A DNA stretch of 64,000 nucleotides from the NCBI RefSeq assembly GCF_005671395.1, contig NZ_CP040428.1:682001-746000 (forward strand), written 5' to 3'. Below are positions 49,844 to 59,008 of this stretch, piece after piece; the stretch's first letter is position 1; every line of letters begins with the position of its first letter. The translations under genes and the position numbers were made by a program. The stretch comes from Jejubacter calystegiae (GTDB lineage Bacteria > Pseudomonadota > Gammaproteobacteria > Enterobacterales > Enterobacteriaceae). The notes below the pieces were generated by a model. That model was not told where the DNA came from, did not search any database, and worked only from the letters and a program-made list of their open reading frames with translations.

Positions 49844-50670
49844 CGTTGTACTCCATGCCAGGGAGTCAGCCGCCGCGTCAGTATGCGCAACCCCAGCTCC
49901 AGACCAAATGCGATTATCGCAATCACGCCAATACCGGCCAGCACCACATCGGTCGCCATAAACTCACCGGCGGACTGCACCATAAACCCCAGACCACGGG
50001 TGGCGGCGATCAGCTCAGCCGCGACCAGCGTGGACCAGCCAACGCCCAGCCCGATACGCAGGCCGGTTAAAATTTCCGGTAGCGCCCCGGGCAGAATCAC
50101 ATAGCGCAACACCTGCCAGCGGCTGGCGCCCAACGACTGCGCGGCGCGCACTCGCACCGGATCGACGCTGCGAACTCCCGCCACGGCGGAAAGCGTGACG
50201 GGGGCGAAAATCGCCAGATAAATCAGCAGAATCTTCGGTGTTTCACCAATGCCGAACCAGATCACCATCAGCGGCAGCCAGGCCAGCGGCGGAACTGGCC
50301 GGTACAGTTCAATGAGCGGATCGAACACCGCACGGACTTTATCGTTCAACCCCATCGCAATACCGACGGGAACGCCGATAACCGCCGCCGCCAGCAGCGC
50401 CACCAGAATGCGCCCCAGACTGGCCGCCAGATGCTGCCACAGCGTGGCATCCATAAAGCCCTGAGATCCGCCAATAACCATAAGTTGATGCAGTACCTGC
50501 TGCGGCGCAGGCAGAAACAGCGGATCGATAAGCTCCAGCGTTGTCACCAGCCACCAAACTGCCAGTACGGTCAACAGCGTAGCGGCGCTCAGCCAGAGTC
50601 GCCCCGGTATCCGCCACCGGTAGCGCGTTCCTGGACGGGTTGCGGCTTTTAACGTGGCATGCAGGCTCAT
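49840..50670 (-). CDS. tauC: Taurine ABC transporter permease
   Basis: Inner-membrane permease of the TauABC importer. 276 aa with about six membrane helices. The binding-protein-dependent permease signature around [22 protein letters not shown] (about 195-216) contacts TauB. Overlaps of 4 nt with tauB and tauD show coupled translation. Confidence 0.95.
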   Translation of the reverse strand: MSLHATLKAATRPGTRYRWRIPGRLWLSAATLLTVLAVWWLVTTLELIDPLFLPAPQQVLHQLMVIGGSQGFMDATLWQHLAASLGRILVALLAAAVIGVPVGIAMGLNDKVRAVFDPLIELYRPVPPLAWLPLMVIWFGIGETPKILLIYLAIFAPVTLSAVAGVRSVDPVRVRAAQSLGASRWQVLRYVILPGALPEILTGLRIGLGVGWSTLVAAELIAATRGLGFMVQSAGEFMATDVVLAGIGVIAIIAFGLELGLRILTRRLTPWHGVQR

Positions 50671-51434
50671 AGCAGGGCCTCCCGCTGGTGAAAAACGCTG
50701 CCCAATACATACTCGCGGTAGCGGATGAATTCAGGATCCGACTTAATGCTGCGGCAGGATTCGCCCTCCACGTAGCGACGCCCGAAGTCGAGGTTCAGGC
50801 GATCCACAACCCTGCCAGGCCCCGGCGACAGAATCAGTAGCTCGCTGGCCAGCAGAACCGCCTCTTCAATATCGTGGGTAATCAGCAGAATCTGCTTGCC
50901 GGTATCGCGCCAGATGGTCAGCAGCAGCTCCTGCATCTGCTCGCGGGTGAAGGCATCCAGCGCGCCAAAGGGCTCATCCAGCAACAGCAGGCGCGGGTCC
51001 GCCGCCAGGGCTCTGGCAATCCCCACCCGCTGGCGCATACCGCCAGACAGTTGCCAGATAAAGTGCCGCTCATAGCCTTCCAGCCCCACACGCCGAAGCA
51101 TGCGCTGCGCTATATCATGCCGTCGGGGCTGCTCCACCCCGGCCAGTTGCAGGCCAAAGCTCACGTTATCCAGCACGTTGCGCCACGGCAGTAGCCCTTC
51201 ATTCTGAAATACCACGCCGCGATCGGCCCCCGGCCCGGTCACCAGCTGACCATCATGGGTAATCTTCCCCGAGGAAGGCGCCGTAAATCCGGCAATCAGG
51301 TTGAGCAGCGTGGTTTTACCGCAACCCGAAGGGCCAAGTACCACCACCAGAGAGCCGCTGTCTATCTGCAACGAAATATCGCGCAGTACCTGATGCCCCT
51401 GGTAACCGGCGCTGAGATGACTGACCTTCAGCAT
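50667..51434 (-). CDS. tauB: Taurine ABC transporter ATPase
   Basis: ATP-hydrolysing subunit of TauABC. 255 aa, E. coli length. Walker [12 protein letters not shown] (34-44), Q-loop [10 protein letters not shown], signature LSGGMRQRV (about 129) and Walker [13 protein letters not shown] are all intact. It starts 9 nt after tauA. Confidence 0.97.
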   Translation of the reverse strand: MLKVSHLSAGYQGHQVLRDISLQIDSGSLVVVLGPSGCGKTTLLNLIAGFTAPSSGKITHDGQLVTGPGADRGVVFQNEGLLPWRNVLDNVSFGLQLAGVEQPRRHDIAQRMLRRVGLEGYERHFIWQLSGGMRQRVGIARALAADPRLLLLDEPFGALDAFTREQMQELLLTIWRDTGKQILLITHDIEEAVLLASELLILSPGPGRVVDRLNLDFGRRYVEGESCRSIKSDPEFIRYREYVLGSVFHQREALL

Positions 51435-51443
51435 ATGCCCTCC

Positions 51444-52436
51444 TTAGGGTTGAACCTGTTTCACAAAGCGATCGGTCACCCAGTCGCTGTAATCGTCACT
51501 AACCCGGGCAACCTTGCCCTGCTGTTTCAGGAATTGCGCGGTATCGTGAATCGTATGCGCCACCGGTCCGCCCTGAGCGAGCTGCTCTATTTGCTGCGCC
51601 ACCGGCAGATAGCGATTTCCCTTAACCAGTCCCGGAATCTGTTCCTGCGGCACGCCGCTCAGACGCGACAGAACGCTGAGGTGCTCCTTATCTTTCAGCC
51701 AGGCATCTGGCGCCTTCAGGTATTCCCCCTGAGCGGTCAGCGCGCTGGCTGCAAACGCGGTAACAACTTCCGGATGCGCTTCGGCGAAATCCTTGCGTAC
51801 CACCCAGACATCCAGCGTCGGTTTTCCCCACTGCCCTACCTGCCCGGAATCGGTCAGCACCCGGCCCTGTTTCGCCATGGCGTTAACCACCGGAGCCCAG
51901 ACATAAGCACCGTCGATATCGCCGCGCTGCCATGCCGCGGCAATAGCAGGCGGCTGCAGATTGACAATAGTCAGTTGATCGGGACGAATGCCCCAGTGCT
52001 GTAACGCCGATAGCAGGCTGTAATGAGCCGTGGAGATAAAAGGCACGGCAATACGTTTACCGATAAGATCCTGCGGCGAGCGGATTTTCTGGTTCACCAC
52101 CAGCGCTTCCGAACTGCCGAGCTGCGACGCAACAAGGAAAACTTCAACCGGCAGACGCTGGCTGGCGGCTACCGCCAGGGGGCTGGAGCCAATATTGCCG
52201 ATTTGCACATCTCCAGAGGCCATCGCCCGCAGCACGCCGGCACCGCTGTCGAACTTACGCCAGTCAACCTCTGCTCCGGACTGCTTCGCAAAGCGATTCT
52301 CTGCCTGAGCCACTTTGGCCGGTTCCGCCGAGGTCTGATACGCTACGGTCACCTCTACCGCCTGGGCAGCTCCTGCCGTCAGCACCAGTGCCAGCAGCGT
52401 CGCTGCCCGAAATAAAGGAAATCTGCCCGCCATCAT
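51444..52436 (-). CDS. tauA: Taurine-binding periplasmic protein
   Basis: Periplasmic receptor of the taurine importer, NMT1/SsuA-like fold. 330 aa (E. coli 320). The signal peptide is RFPLFRAATLLALVLTAG with cleavage after AQA, and the mature protein starts VEVTVAYQTSAEPAKVAQAE. Two adjacent ATGs are possible starts. First gene of tauABCD; in E. coli this operon is induced by sulfur limitation through Cbl/CysB and sits elsewhere (near hemB). Confidence 0.95.
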   Translation of the reverse strand: MMAGRFPLFRAATLLALVLTAGAAQAVEVTVAYQTSAEPAKVAQAENRFAKQSGAEVDWRKFDSGAGVLRAMASGDVQIGNIGSSPLAVAASQRLPVEVFLVASQLGSSEALVVNQKIRSPQDLIGKRIAVPFISTAHYSLLSALQHWGIRPDQLTIVNLQPPAIAAAWQRGDIDGAYVWAPVVNAMAKQGRVLTDSGQVGQWGKPTLDVWVVRKDFAEAHPEVVTAFAASALTAQGEYLKAPDAWLKDKEHLSVLSRLSGVPQEQIPGLVKGNRYLPVAQQIEQLAQGGPVAHTIHDTAQFLKQQGKVARVSDDYSDWVTDRFVKQVQP

Positions 52437-52487
52437 TCGCTCCGTTATTCACTCTCTGTTAGCGACAGTTGTATCCGGACGCGAAGA

Positions 52488-52523
52488 CTATAAAAAGAAA
52501 TAAAAAATTATCTTTTATTTCTT
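52488..52523 (-). promoter_or_regulatory. tau operon upstream region with AT-rich palindrome
   Basis: Arms aagaaataaaa (52495-52505) and ttttatttctt (52513-52523) form a perfect 11-bp inverted repeat with a 7-bp centre. Next to it on the minus strand is a -10-like TATAGT (52488-52493). LysR-type regulators Cbl and CysB bind AT-rich dyads upstream of tauA in E. coli, so this is a candidate operator; binding is inferred. Confidence 0.5.
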
Positions 52524-52684
52524 AAAGGAATATAAAGAAAATACCGCCCCTGGAGTCCATATATTTCTCATGGCCTTGTTGGCTCGCCTCTGCGCGTGAA
52601 GTACCATTACGCCCATTGTTTCCGTGGCCAGCCTCACGTCATTTTGCTGCAGACGGACTGTTCTCTTATTTAAGGAATGCATTA

Positions 52685-53818
52685 ATGACGGAAAGCACCT
52701 CAGTCACCGTTTCCGCCTCTCAGGCCCCCCTGGATATTACCGACGCGCTCCCTTCTGATGAGCGGCTAACCCAGGAACAACAGCAGGAAGTTCAGCAACT
52801 CATCGAGCAGATAGATATTAACGATCCGGTGCTTTCCCTGTCTTACGGCGCCAAAACCATGAATGGCATTTCACGCTTTTCCGACGCCCTGATGGAGCAA
52901 GTGCGCGCCAAAGATGCCGGCGCTATAGGTGAACAACTGACCGACATGTTGGGTAAGGTAAAGTCCGTCGATCTGACCGCCTTCGACAAAAAGCCCGGCA
53001 TGCTGGCCTCGATCCCCTTGATCGGCAAGCTGTTTAACCGCGTCGAACGCTCGCTCATGGAGTATCAAACGCTGGCGCAGCAGGTGGAAGGTATTACCCG
53101 TAAGCTGGATGAAGCGATGGTCGATCTACTCCGCAATATCTCTACGCTGGAGCAATTGTTTACCCGCAACCGCGACTTCTTCCAGCAGATCAACCTGCAT
53201 ATCATCGCCGGTAAGCGCAAGCTGGAGCAGCTCCAGCAACACGATCTGCCTCAGGCCCAGGCGCAGCTTTCCGATAACCCCATGAATGCCCAGGTTGTCC
53301 GGGATATGATTGACGGGATGCAGCGCTTTGAGCGCCGCCTGCATGACCTGATGCTGTCACGCACCATTGCGATACAAACTGCACCGCAGATTCGCCTGAT
53401 GCAGGGGAACAGCCAGGCGCTGGCGGAAAAAATACAGAGCAGCATTCTGTCCACCATTCCCATCTGGAAAAGCCAGATTGTGCTGGCGCTGTCGCTGCAT
53501 TCACAGCGTCAGGCCACAAAGCTGCAGAAAGAGGTTTCAGATACCACCAACGAGATGCTGCGTCGCAATGCAGAGCTGCTGCAGACCGGCACTCTGGAAA
53601 CCGCCCGCGAAGTGGAGCGGTCGGTAGTGGATATCGAAACCCTGCGTGATGTGCAGTCCCGTCTGCTGAACACTATTGAAGAGTCGGTCAATATCGCCAG
53701 CGACGCCCGCAAGCGTCGCAGCGAAGTGGAAAAAGAGCTGTCATCCATGGAAAACGACCTGCGCCTTCGCCTTGCGAATATCGCCAACGGCGGCGCGGGA
53801 AAAGTAGAGCAGGCATAA
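52685..53818 (+). CDS. TelA family protein (toxic anion resistance family)
   Basis: 377 aa, all-helical soluble protein of the TelA family, named for plasmid-borne tellurite resistance; the chromosomal members' function is poorly defined. The acidic N-terminus is followed by a hydrophobic/glycine patch (GMLASIPLIGKLFNRVERSLM, about 115-135) and long coiled-coil helices (about 140-370). ATG 52685 has AAGGAATG upstream and is preferred to the frame from 52616. It is divergent from tauA and coupled to the next gene, 1 nt apart. Not part of the usual yheS-yheT neighbourhood. Confidence 0.87.
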   Translation: MTESTSVTVSASQAPLDITDALPSDERLTQEQQQEVQQLIEQIDINDPVLSLSYGAKTMNGISRFSDALMEQVRAKDAGAIGEQLTDMLGKVKSVDLTAFDKKPGMLASIPLIGKLFNRVERSLMEYQTLAQQVEGITRKLDEAMVDLLRNISTLEQLFTRNRDFFQQINLHIIAGKRKLEQLQQHDLPQAQAQLSDNPMNAQVVRDMIDGMQRFERRLHDLMLSRTIAIQTAPQIRLMQGNSQALAEKIQSSILSTIPIWKSQIVLALSLHSQRQATKLQKEVSDTTNEMLRRNAELLQTGTLETAREVERSVVDIETLRDVQSRLLNTIEESVNIASDARKRRSEVEKELSSMENDLRLRLANIANGGAGKVEQA

Positions 53819-53819
53819 C

Positions 53820-54818
53820 ATGAGCAGTCTTGAGCAACGCCTTGCCGAAAGGTTGACCGATAAACGCTGGAAACGCGCTACGCTTGTATTTTTGCTGTTC
53901 GTCCTGGCAAGAGGATTCATGAATAACTTCCAGCCACTGGCTACGGAACTCCATCCCCCGCTCCCGGAAGATGAGGGCTCCCTTGATGGCGCCATCCTGG
54001 TATTCTGCTGGGCAGGATTCACGATTCTGTTCCGGACTCTGCTTTTTGACCGTAGGGCTCTTGCGATGGGAATAGCCGCCGGTCTGCTCTGGATCCCCAC
54101 TGGCGATATTCTGGCGCTCCCGTTCTGGGCTGGCAGTATGGCGCTGCTGGTGTATCTGCTGAACAGTCTGGGAAAATGGCGCGGCATCCATTACTGGTAT
54201 ATGGCGCTGTGGAGCTTCGTTATCGGTAGTTATATAGAAGCCTATACGCTTCTCAACAGCCCCTTCTATACTGGTGCGATTATTGCCCTTTTCGTCACTT
54301 ACTGTAAGTACTGGTATCCGCGGTTTATCCAGGAGCGGCAAGCCGCGCAAGAAGAGGATGAAGACGACGAAGAGGAAGCGTTTGACGAAGACAAGGAGCC
54401 TGATAACAGCGAGGACGAACCGGAACTGGCGCCGTTTGAAACGGAAATAGCCCGCCTGGAGAGTCTGGAAAATCTGGAAGGCGCTGTTCACAGCGAACTT
54501 AAAGGCATTATTAAGTATGCGCGGCTTATCCAGCACTGCATGCTGACCGACCCGCGGGATATGCAGCCCGGCCAGGATTTCCTGAACCGCTATCTGCCGT
54601 CAGTCGAGGAGATCATCACCAAAAGCCAGAACCTGTCCAGTCAGCTTGCCGGACATGGGAATGAACATCAGGTCACGGCCCGCAGCGTGGAAATATTGAA
54701 AGCGCTACGTTCCGCTTTCCGCCAGAAGCACGCCCAGTTGCTGGAAAACGACGAAACGGAACTGAACACCGAAGTCAGTACTCTGGAAAAGCTGCTAAAA
54801 ACAGACGGCTTCCTGTAA
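53820..54818 (+). CDS. Membrane protein with XpaC-like C-terminal domain
   Basis: 332 aa. About five or six membrane helices fill residues 18-165 (for example ATLVFLLFVLARGFM and WYMALWSFVIGSYIEAY). A strongly acidic linker follows (about 176-205, mostly D/E). The C-terminal helical domain (about 225-332, with FLNRYLPSVEEIITKSQNL) resembles XpaC, the usual gene partner of TelA (xpaC-yaaN in Bacillus). Its start follows the telA stop by 1 nt, so the two are likely a complex. The XpaC assignment is by eye; function unknown. Confidence 0.75.
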   Translation: MSSLEQRLAERLTDKRWKRATLVFLLFVLARGFMNNFQPLATELHPPLPEDEGSLDGAILVFCWAGFTILFRTLLFDRRALAMGIAAGLLWIPTGDILALPFWAGSMALLVYLLNSLGKWRGIHYWYMALWSFVIGSYIEAYTLLNSPFYTGAIIALFVTYCKYWYPRFIQERQAAQEEDEDDEEEAFDEDKEPDNSEDEPELAPFETEIARLESLENLEGAVHSELKGIIKYARLIQHCMLTDPRDMQPGQDFLNRYLPSVEEIITKSQNLSSQLAGHGNEHQVTARSVEILKALRSAFRQKHAQLLENDETELNTEVSTLEKLLKTDGFL

Positions 54819-54883
54819 CCCCTTTCGGGCCCACAGCAACTGGCGGGCCCGCATCGGCTACATCAATAATCTCGTTTTCTCCC

Positions 54884-55225
54884 TCACGACACAGGCACGA
54901 TCAGGTCGAGCTCTTTGCTTATTTCCTGATGATTCCCATGGGAAATAACATGTTGTGGGATCAACTGACCATGGGCGACAGATTTGGACGGAATATAAAT
55001 GCCGTCAGTGAAGGGAATAAAACGCTTCGCCTGATATACTTAAAAATGCTAGGGGTATTCGAATACTTCACCAATAACCGATTGACGTAAAAGAGAAACC
55101 AGCACATTCAGGATGTGCTCACCAGAATAGTTTTCAGTATTAACCGCAACGGCAATCGCCTTAACATGGACTGAATACCTCCGTAGATAAAACATTTCAG
55201 CACGGGCATTCTTATTCTGATTCAT
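54884..55225 (-). pseudogene. Decayed 113-codon ORF with two in-frame stops
   Basis: Read on the minus strand from ATG 55225 (GAGGAA about 10 nt upstream), the frame encodes MNQNKNARAEMFYLRRYSVH and on for 58 codons to TAG (55049-55051). After CAT TTT comes TAA (55043-55045). The same frame then stays open for about 51 codons (containing KRFIPFTDGIYIPSKSV) to TGA at 54884. No frameshift is needed to join the halves. I do not recognise the product. It may be a dead accessory gene, or two short ORFs by chance. The rest of the 54819-55377 gap shows nothing I can assign. Confidence 0.45.
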
Positions 55226-55377
55226 TATGACGTATTCCTCACAGGATTGATTTAATAAGCATTCCTTAACTGTGGGTCCCCCTCTTTGAGACGAATTAAA
55301 CAGACCAAAAAAAGCATCAACAATCTACGGATTTACCGGTATGATGGCGGATTAATTAACTAAAATTACTCTGTACC

Positions 55378-56394
55378 ATGGCAGAAATTACCCCTGCAGA
55401 ACTCTCCGCCAATAGTGACGAGACGCAGCTTTTCCGCCCAATGATCGGCGCACGCAATCCGCATATGCAAACCATGCTGCCGCGCCTGATACGCCGTCGG
55501 CTGCGCTTTACCCCCTGGTGGCAAAGAATCGATACGCCGGACGGCGATTTTATCGACCTCGCCTGGAGCGAACACCCGTCAAAAGCACAGCATAAGCCGC
55601 GCCTGGTGGTGTTTCACGGCCTGGAGGGCAGCCTGCACAGCCCATACGCTCACGGGTTGATGAATGCGGCAAAACAGCGCGGCTGGCTGGGCGTGGTGAT
55701 GCACTTTCGCGGCTGTAGCGGCGAACCAAACCGCATGAACCGCATCTATCACTCCGGCGAAACTAACGATGCCAGCTACTTCCTGGACTGGCTGCGCCGG
55801 CGCTACGGCGCTCGTCCGACCGCCGCGGTGGGATTTTCGCTGGGCGGTAATATGCTGGCCTGCCTGATGGCCCAACAGGAAAAAGCCTGTTCGCTGGCGG
55901 CTGGCGTCGTGGTGTCGGCGCCGCTGATGCTGGAGCCCTGCTGCTACCATATGGAAAAAGGGTTTTCCCGTTTCTACCAGCGCTATCTGCTGAATCTGCT
56001 GAAGGCTAACGCCGGGCGAAAACTCAAGGCCTGGCCCGGAACCCTGCCCATCGACAGAGCCCGCCTGAAACGCATTCGCCGCATCCGGGAGTTCGACGAT
56101 CTGATTACCTCGAAAATCCACGGTTTTCGTGATGCCCTGGACTACTACCGACGCTGTAGCGCACTGCCAATGCTGCCGCAAATAGCCCGACCGACGCTGA
56201 TTATCCACGCGAAAGACGATCCCTTTATGGATCACCAGGTCATTCCGGATCTCGACCATCTGCCCCCCAACATTGAGTATCAGCTGACCGAGCACGGTGG
56301 CCACGTCGGCTTCGTGGGGGGAACACTACGACACCCGGAAATGTGGCTGGAAAAACGTATTCCCGACTGGTTAAGTCAATTCCTGGATGGATAA
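55378..56394 (+). CDS. yheT: Alpha/beta hydrolase YheT
   Basis: 338 aa hydrolase of the AB-hydrolase 4 (EMB8/YheT) family; the substrate is unknown. The oxyanion/nucleophile elbow GFSLGGNML (about 157-165) carries the Ser. An Asp in DDPFMDH and the His in TEHGGHVGF complete the triad. The N-terminal FRPMIGARNPHMQTMLP is the family start. First gene of yheT-yheU-prkB. Confidence 0.95.
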   Translation: MAEITPAELSANSDETQLFRPMIGARNPHMQTMLPRLIRRRLRFTPWWQRIDTPDGDFIDLAWSEHPSKAQHKPRLVVFHGLEGSLHSPYAHGLMNAAKQRGWLGVVMHFRGCSGEPNRMNRIYHSGETNDASYFLDWLRRRYGARPTAAVGFSLGGNMLACLMAQQEKACSLAAGVVVSAPLMLEPCCYHMEKGFSRFYQRYLLNLLKANAGRKLKAWPGTLPIDRARLKRIRRIREFDDLITSKIHGFRDALDYYRRCSALPMLPQIARPTLIIHAKDDPFMDHQVIPDLDHLPPNIEYQLTEHGGHVGFVGGTLRHPEMWLEKRIPDWLSQFLDG

Positions 56395-56613
56395 ATGATT
56401 ATTCCCTGGCAGCAGATATCGGCGGAAACGCTGGATAGTCTGATAGAAGCCTTTGTGTTGCGCGAAGGCACCGATTACGGTGAACATGAGCGTTCGCTCG
56501 AACAAAAAGTGGCGGATGTAAAGCATCAGCTACAAACCGGCGAAGCCGTTGTGGTATGGTCGGAACTTCATGAAACGGTCAACATCATGCCGCGCTCGCA
56601 ATTCCGCGGCTAA
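56395..56613 (+). CDS. yheU: YheU family protein
   Basis: 72 aa cytoplasmic protein of the UPF0270 family, unknown function, same length as E. coli Yhe[21 protein letters not shown] and [17 protein letters not shown] are conserved. Its ATG directly abuts the yheT stop (TAAATG). Confidence 0.95.
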   Translation: MIIPWQQISAETLDSLIEAFVLREGTDYGEHERSLEQKVADVKHQLQTGEAVVVWSELHETVNIMPRSQFRG

Positions 56614-56682
56614 TATCTGGTTTACCAAACAATTCGCCGTGTTTCAGTGGCTACACCCCTGTACTCAAGGAGTTGCTCAGCT

Positions 56683-57549
56683 ATGTCCACCAGGCATCCG
56701 ATTATCGCCGTCACCGGTTCCAGCGGTGCGGGAACCACCACCACCAGCATCGCATTTCGTAAGATTTTCGCCGAACTTGGGCTCAGAGCCGCCGAGCTCG
56801 AAGGTGACAGTTTCCACCGCTATACCCGCCCGGAAATGGATATGGAGATTCGCAAGGCCCGGGATTTAGGGCGCCATATCAGCTATTTCGGCCCGGACGC
56901 CAATGACTTTGGTCTGCTGGAAAATACCTTTACCGAATATGGTCATAGCGGTACGGGAAAGTCCCGCAAATATCTACATACCTACGATGAAGCAGTGCCC
57001 TGGGATCAGGTGCCAGGCACCTTTACTCCCTGGCAGCCGCTACCAGAACCTACGGACGTGCTGTTCTACGAAGGGCTGCACGGCGGCGTGGTCACCTCGC
57101 AGCACGATGTGGCGCAGCATGTGGATCTACTGGTCGGCGTAGTACCCATCGTCAACCTGGAGTGGATTCAGAAACTGGTGCGCGACACCAGCGAGCGCGG
57201 CCATTCCCGTGAAGCCGTGATGGATTCGGTGGTGCGTTCGATGGAAGACTACATCAACTACATCACCCCGCAGTTCTCACGTACCCACATCAACTTCCAG
57301 CGCGTGCCGACGGTAGATACCTCTAATCCCTTCGCCGCCAGAGAGATCCCGTCGCTGGATGAAAGCTTTGTGGTGATCCACTTCCGGGATCTGGAGGTCG
57401 ATTATCCCTGGCTGCTGGCGATGCTGCAGGGCTCGTTTATCTCGCATATCAATACGCTGGTGGTGCCGGGCGGCAAGATGGGACTGGCGATGGAGCTGAT
57501 TATGACGCCGCTGGTGCGGCGCATTATGGAAGGTAAAAAGATAGCCTAA
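56683..57549 (+). CDS. prkB: Phosphoribulokinase-like protein PrkB
   Basis: 288 aa P-loop kinase of the phosphoribulokinase family; enterics lack RuBisCO, so the substrate is unknown. The P-loop is GSSGAGTTTTS, with a Thr where most kinases have Lys, as in E. coli PrkB. GDSFHRYTRPEMD and FYEGLHGGV follow. ATG 56683 has AAGGAG 11 nt upstream and aligns with E. coli; the frame from 56647 is rejected. Confidence 0.94.
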   Translation: MSTRHPIIAVTGSSGAGTTTTSIAFRKIFAELGLRAAELEGDSFHRYTRPEMDMEIRKARDLGRHISYFGPDANDFGLLENTFTEYGHSGTGKSRKYLHTYDEAVPWDQVPGTFTPWQPLPEPTDVLFYEGLHGGVVTSQHDVAQHVDLLVGVVPIVNLEWIQKLVRDTSERGHSREAVMDSVVRSMEDYINYITPQFSRTHINFQRVPTVDTSNPFAAREIPSLDESFVVIHFRDLEVDYPWLLAMLQGSFISHINTLVVPGGKMGLAMELIMTPLVRRIMEGKKIA

Positions 57550-57552
57550 TCC

Positions 57553-57591
57553 CTGGCTGGGGAGGGGAATCTGTCTCCCCTCCCCAGCCAG
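57553..57591. terminator. Long perfect hairpin between prkB and yhfA
   Basis: A 16-bp perfect stem (57553-57568 with 57576-57591) has a 7-nt loop and no T-run, between convergent genes. It probably blocks readthrough both ways. Confidence 0.65.
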
Positions 57592-57593
57592 CA

Positions 57594-57998
57594 TCAGCCT
57601 TCCACCACCTCATATGAATGGGTGATATTCACCGCTTTACCCAACATCAGCGCCACAGAGCAGTATTTCTCGGCAGACAAATCCACCGCACGCGACACCG
57701 CATTGTCTTTCAGATCCTGGCCGGTAACGATAAAGTGCAGATTGATATGAGTGAACAGGCGCGGCGCCTCTTCACGACGCTCCGAGGTTAGCTTCACCTC
57801 GCAGTCGGTCACGCCGTGGCGACCCTTTTGCAGAATAGAGACCACATCGATGGCGCTACAGCTTCCCACCGCCATCAGCACCATCTCCATCGGACTGGGG
57901 GCCTTGTCGCCGGAATTCCCGTCCATCAGCACCTGATGCCCGGAGGCGGACTCACCCAGGAAAGTCAGGCCCTCAACCCATTTTACTCGTGACTGCAT
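57594..57998 (-). CDS. yhfA: OsmC family protein YhfA
   Basis: 134 aa, E. coli length, OsmC/Ohr-type fold, presumed thiol peroxidase-like, but its real activity is untested. The two family cysteines are in GSCSAIDV (about 47) and EKYCSVALM (about 111). The start at ATG 57998 (MQSRVKWVEGLTF) aligns with E. coli; the frame extends upstream to 58094 but that part is unlike the family. It is divergent from crp. Confidence 0.94.
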   Translation of the reverse strand: MQSRVKWVEGLTFLGESASGHQVLMDGNSGDKAPSPMEMVLMAVGSCSAIDVVSILQKGRHGVTDCEVKLTSERREEAPRLFTHINLHFIVTGQDLKDNAVSRAVDLSAEKYCSVALMLGKAVNITHSYEVVEG

Positions 57999-58110
57999 GT
58001 TGTCGCTCCCATCAAGCCATTCTTCCCCACAGAGTAAGCCGCCGCAAAGAAAGTCGCAACAGAAGGCGATCCGGGTCAAGCTGAAACGAGACAATAGGAG
58101 ACACCCGGAA

Positions 58111-58303
58111 AAAGCTATGCTAAAACACTGAGGATACCCTCTCGCGGCGCGGCGAAGCGCGTACGGGATGAAATTTCACGTGAAATTTATGTAGCTTACA
58201 GGCTTTTCTCATGCCAGATCCCCAAGAGCGGGGACAAACGATCAATACGCCCGGAGGCCCATATTCTTCCGGGCGTCAGCTTATAACCAGAGGATAACCG
58301 CGC
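58111..58303 (+). promoter_or_regulatory. crp promoter and long leader
   Basis: The segment AGCTATGCTAAAACA (58113 on) matches the E. coli crp promoter, about 170 nt before the ATG. The leader is diverged from E. coli. It has a perfect 18-bp palindrome AAATTTCACGTGAAATTT (58171-58188) and a 9-bp hairpin acgcccgga/tccgggcgt (58247-58255 and 58268-58276), before the conserved TTATAACCAGAGGATAACCGCGC. Confidence 0.65.
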
Positions 58304-58936
58304 ATGGTGCTTGGCAAACCGCAAACAGACCCGACTCTCGAATGGTTTTTGTCTCATTGCCACATTCATAAGTATCCATCGAAGAGCACACTTATTCATC
58401 AGGGTGAAAAAGCCGAAACCCTCTATTACATCGTTAAGGGCTCTGTCGCAGTACTTATCAAAGATGAGGAAGGGAAAGAGATGATCCTCTCTTACCTGAA
58501 TCAGGGGGATTTCATTGGTGAACTGGGGCTATTCGAAGAAGGCCAGGAGCGTAGCGCCTGGGTACGGGCGAAAACCGCCTGCGAAGTCGCTGAAATCTCC
58601 TATAAGAAATTCCGTCAGCTGATCCAGGTAAACCCGGACATTCTGATGCGCCTTTCCTCGCAGATGGCCCGCCGTCTGCAGGTCACCTCAGAGAAAGTGG
58701 GCAATCTCGCCTTCCTGGATGTGACAGGTCGTATCGCACAGACTCTGCTGAACCTGGCAAAACAGCCGGACGCAATGACCCATCCGGACGGAATGCAGAT
58801 CAAAATCACCCGTCAGGAAATCGGGCAGATCGTGGGCTGTTCCCGCGAAACCGTTGGCCGTATTCTGAAGATGCTGGAAGATCAAAACCTGATCTCCGCA
58901 CACGGGAAAACCATCGTCGTCTTCGGTACCCGTTAA
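58304..58936 (+). CDS. crp: cAMP receptor protein
   Basis: Global regulator that activates catabolic genes when bound to cAMP. 210 aa, nearly identical to E. coli CRP (visible differences: S for A at 118 and F for Y near the end, VVFGTR). The cAMP pocket is in the N-terminal beta-roll ([15 protein letters not shown] with Arg82 and Ser83), the dimer C-helix follows, and the helix-turn-helix is [19 protein letters not shown] (about 169-187). The xynT-xynB pair is a likely target class. Confidence 0.99.
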   Translation: MVLGKPQTDPTLEWFLSHCHIHKYPSKSTLIHQGEKAETLYYIVKGSVAVLIKDEEGKEMILSYLNQGDFIGELGLFEEGQERSAWVRAKTACEVAEISYKKFRQLIQVNPDILMRLSSQMARRLQVTSEKVGNLAFLDVTGRIAQTLLNLAKQPDAMTHPDGMQIKITRQEIGQIVGCSRETVGRILKMLEDQNLISAHGKTIVVFGTR

Positions 58937-58948
58937 TCCCGGTCTGTA

Positions 58949-58978
58949 ACGGCGTGTTGTGGCAACGCGCCGTTTTTC
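58949..58978 (+). terminator. crp terminator
   Basis: An 11-bp stem (acggcgtgttg/caacgcgccgt, one G-T pair) is followed by TTTTTCTC, 13 nt after crp. Confidence 0.88.
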
Positions 58979-59008
58979 TCTTTGCCACTGACGCGTTACC
59001 CTGTGCCA

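Noticed and set aside
55043-55051. Programmed readthrough of TAG/TAA in the 54884-55225 frame
   Set aside because: Two stops only two codons apart and no recognised recoding context make decay far likelier.
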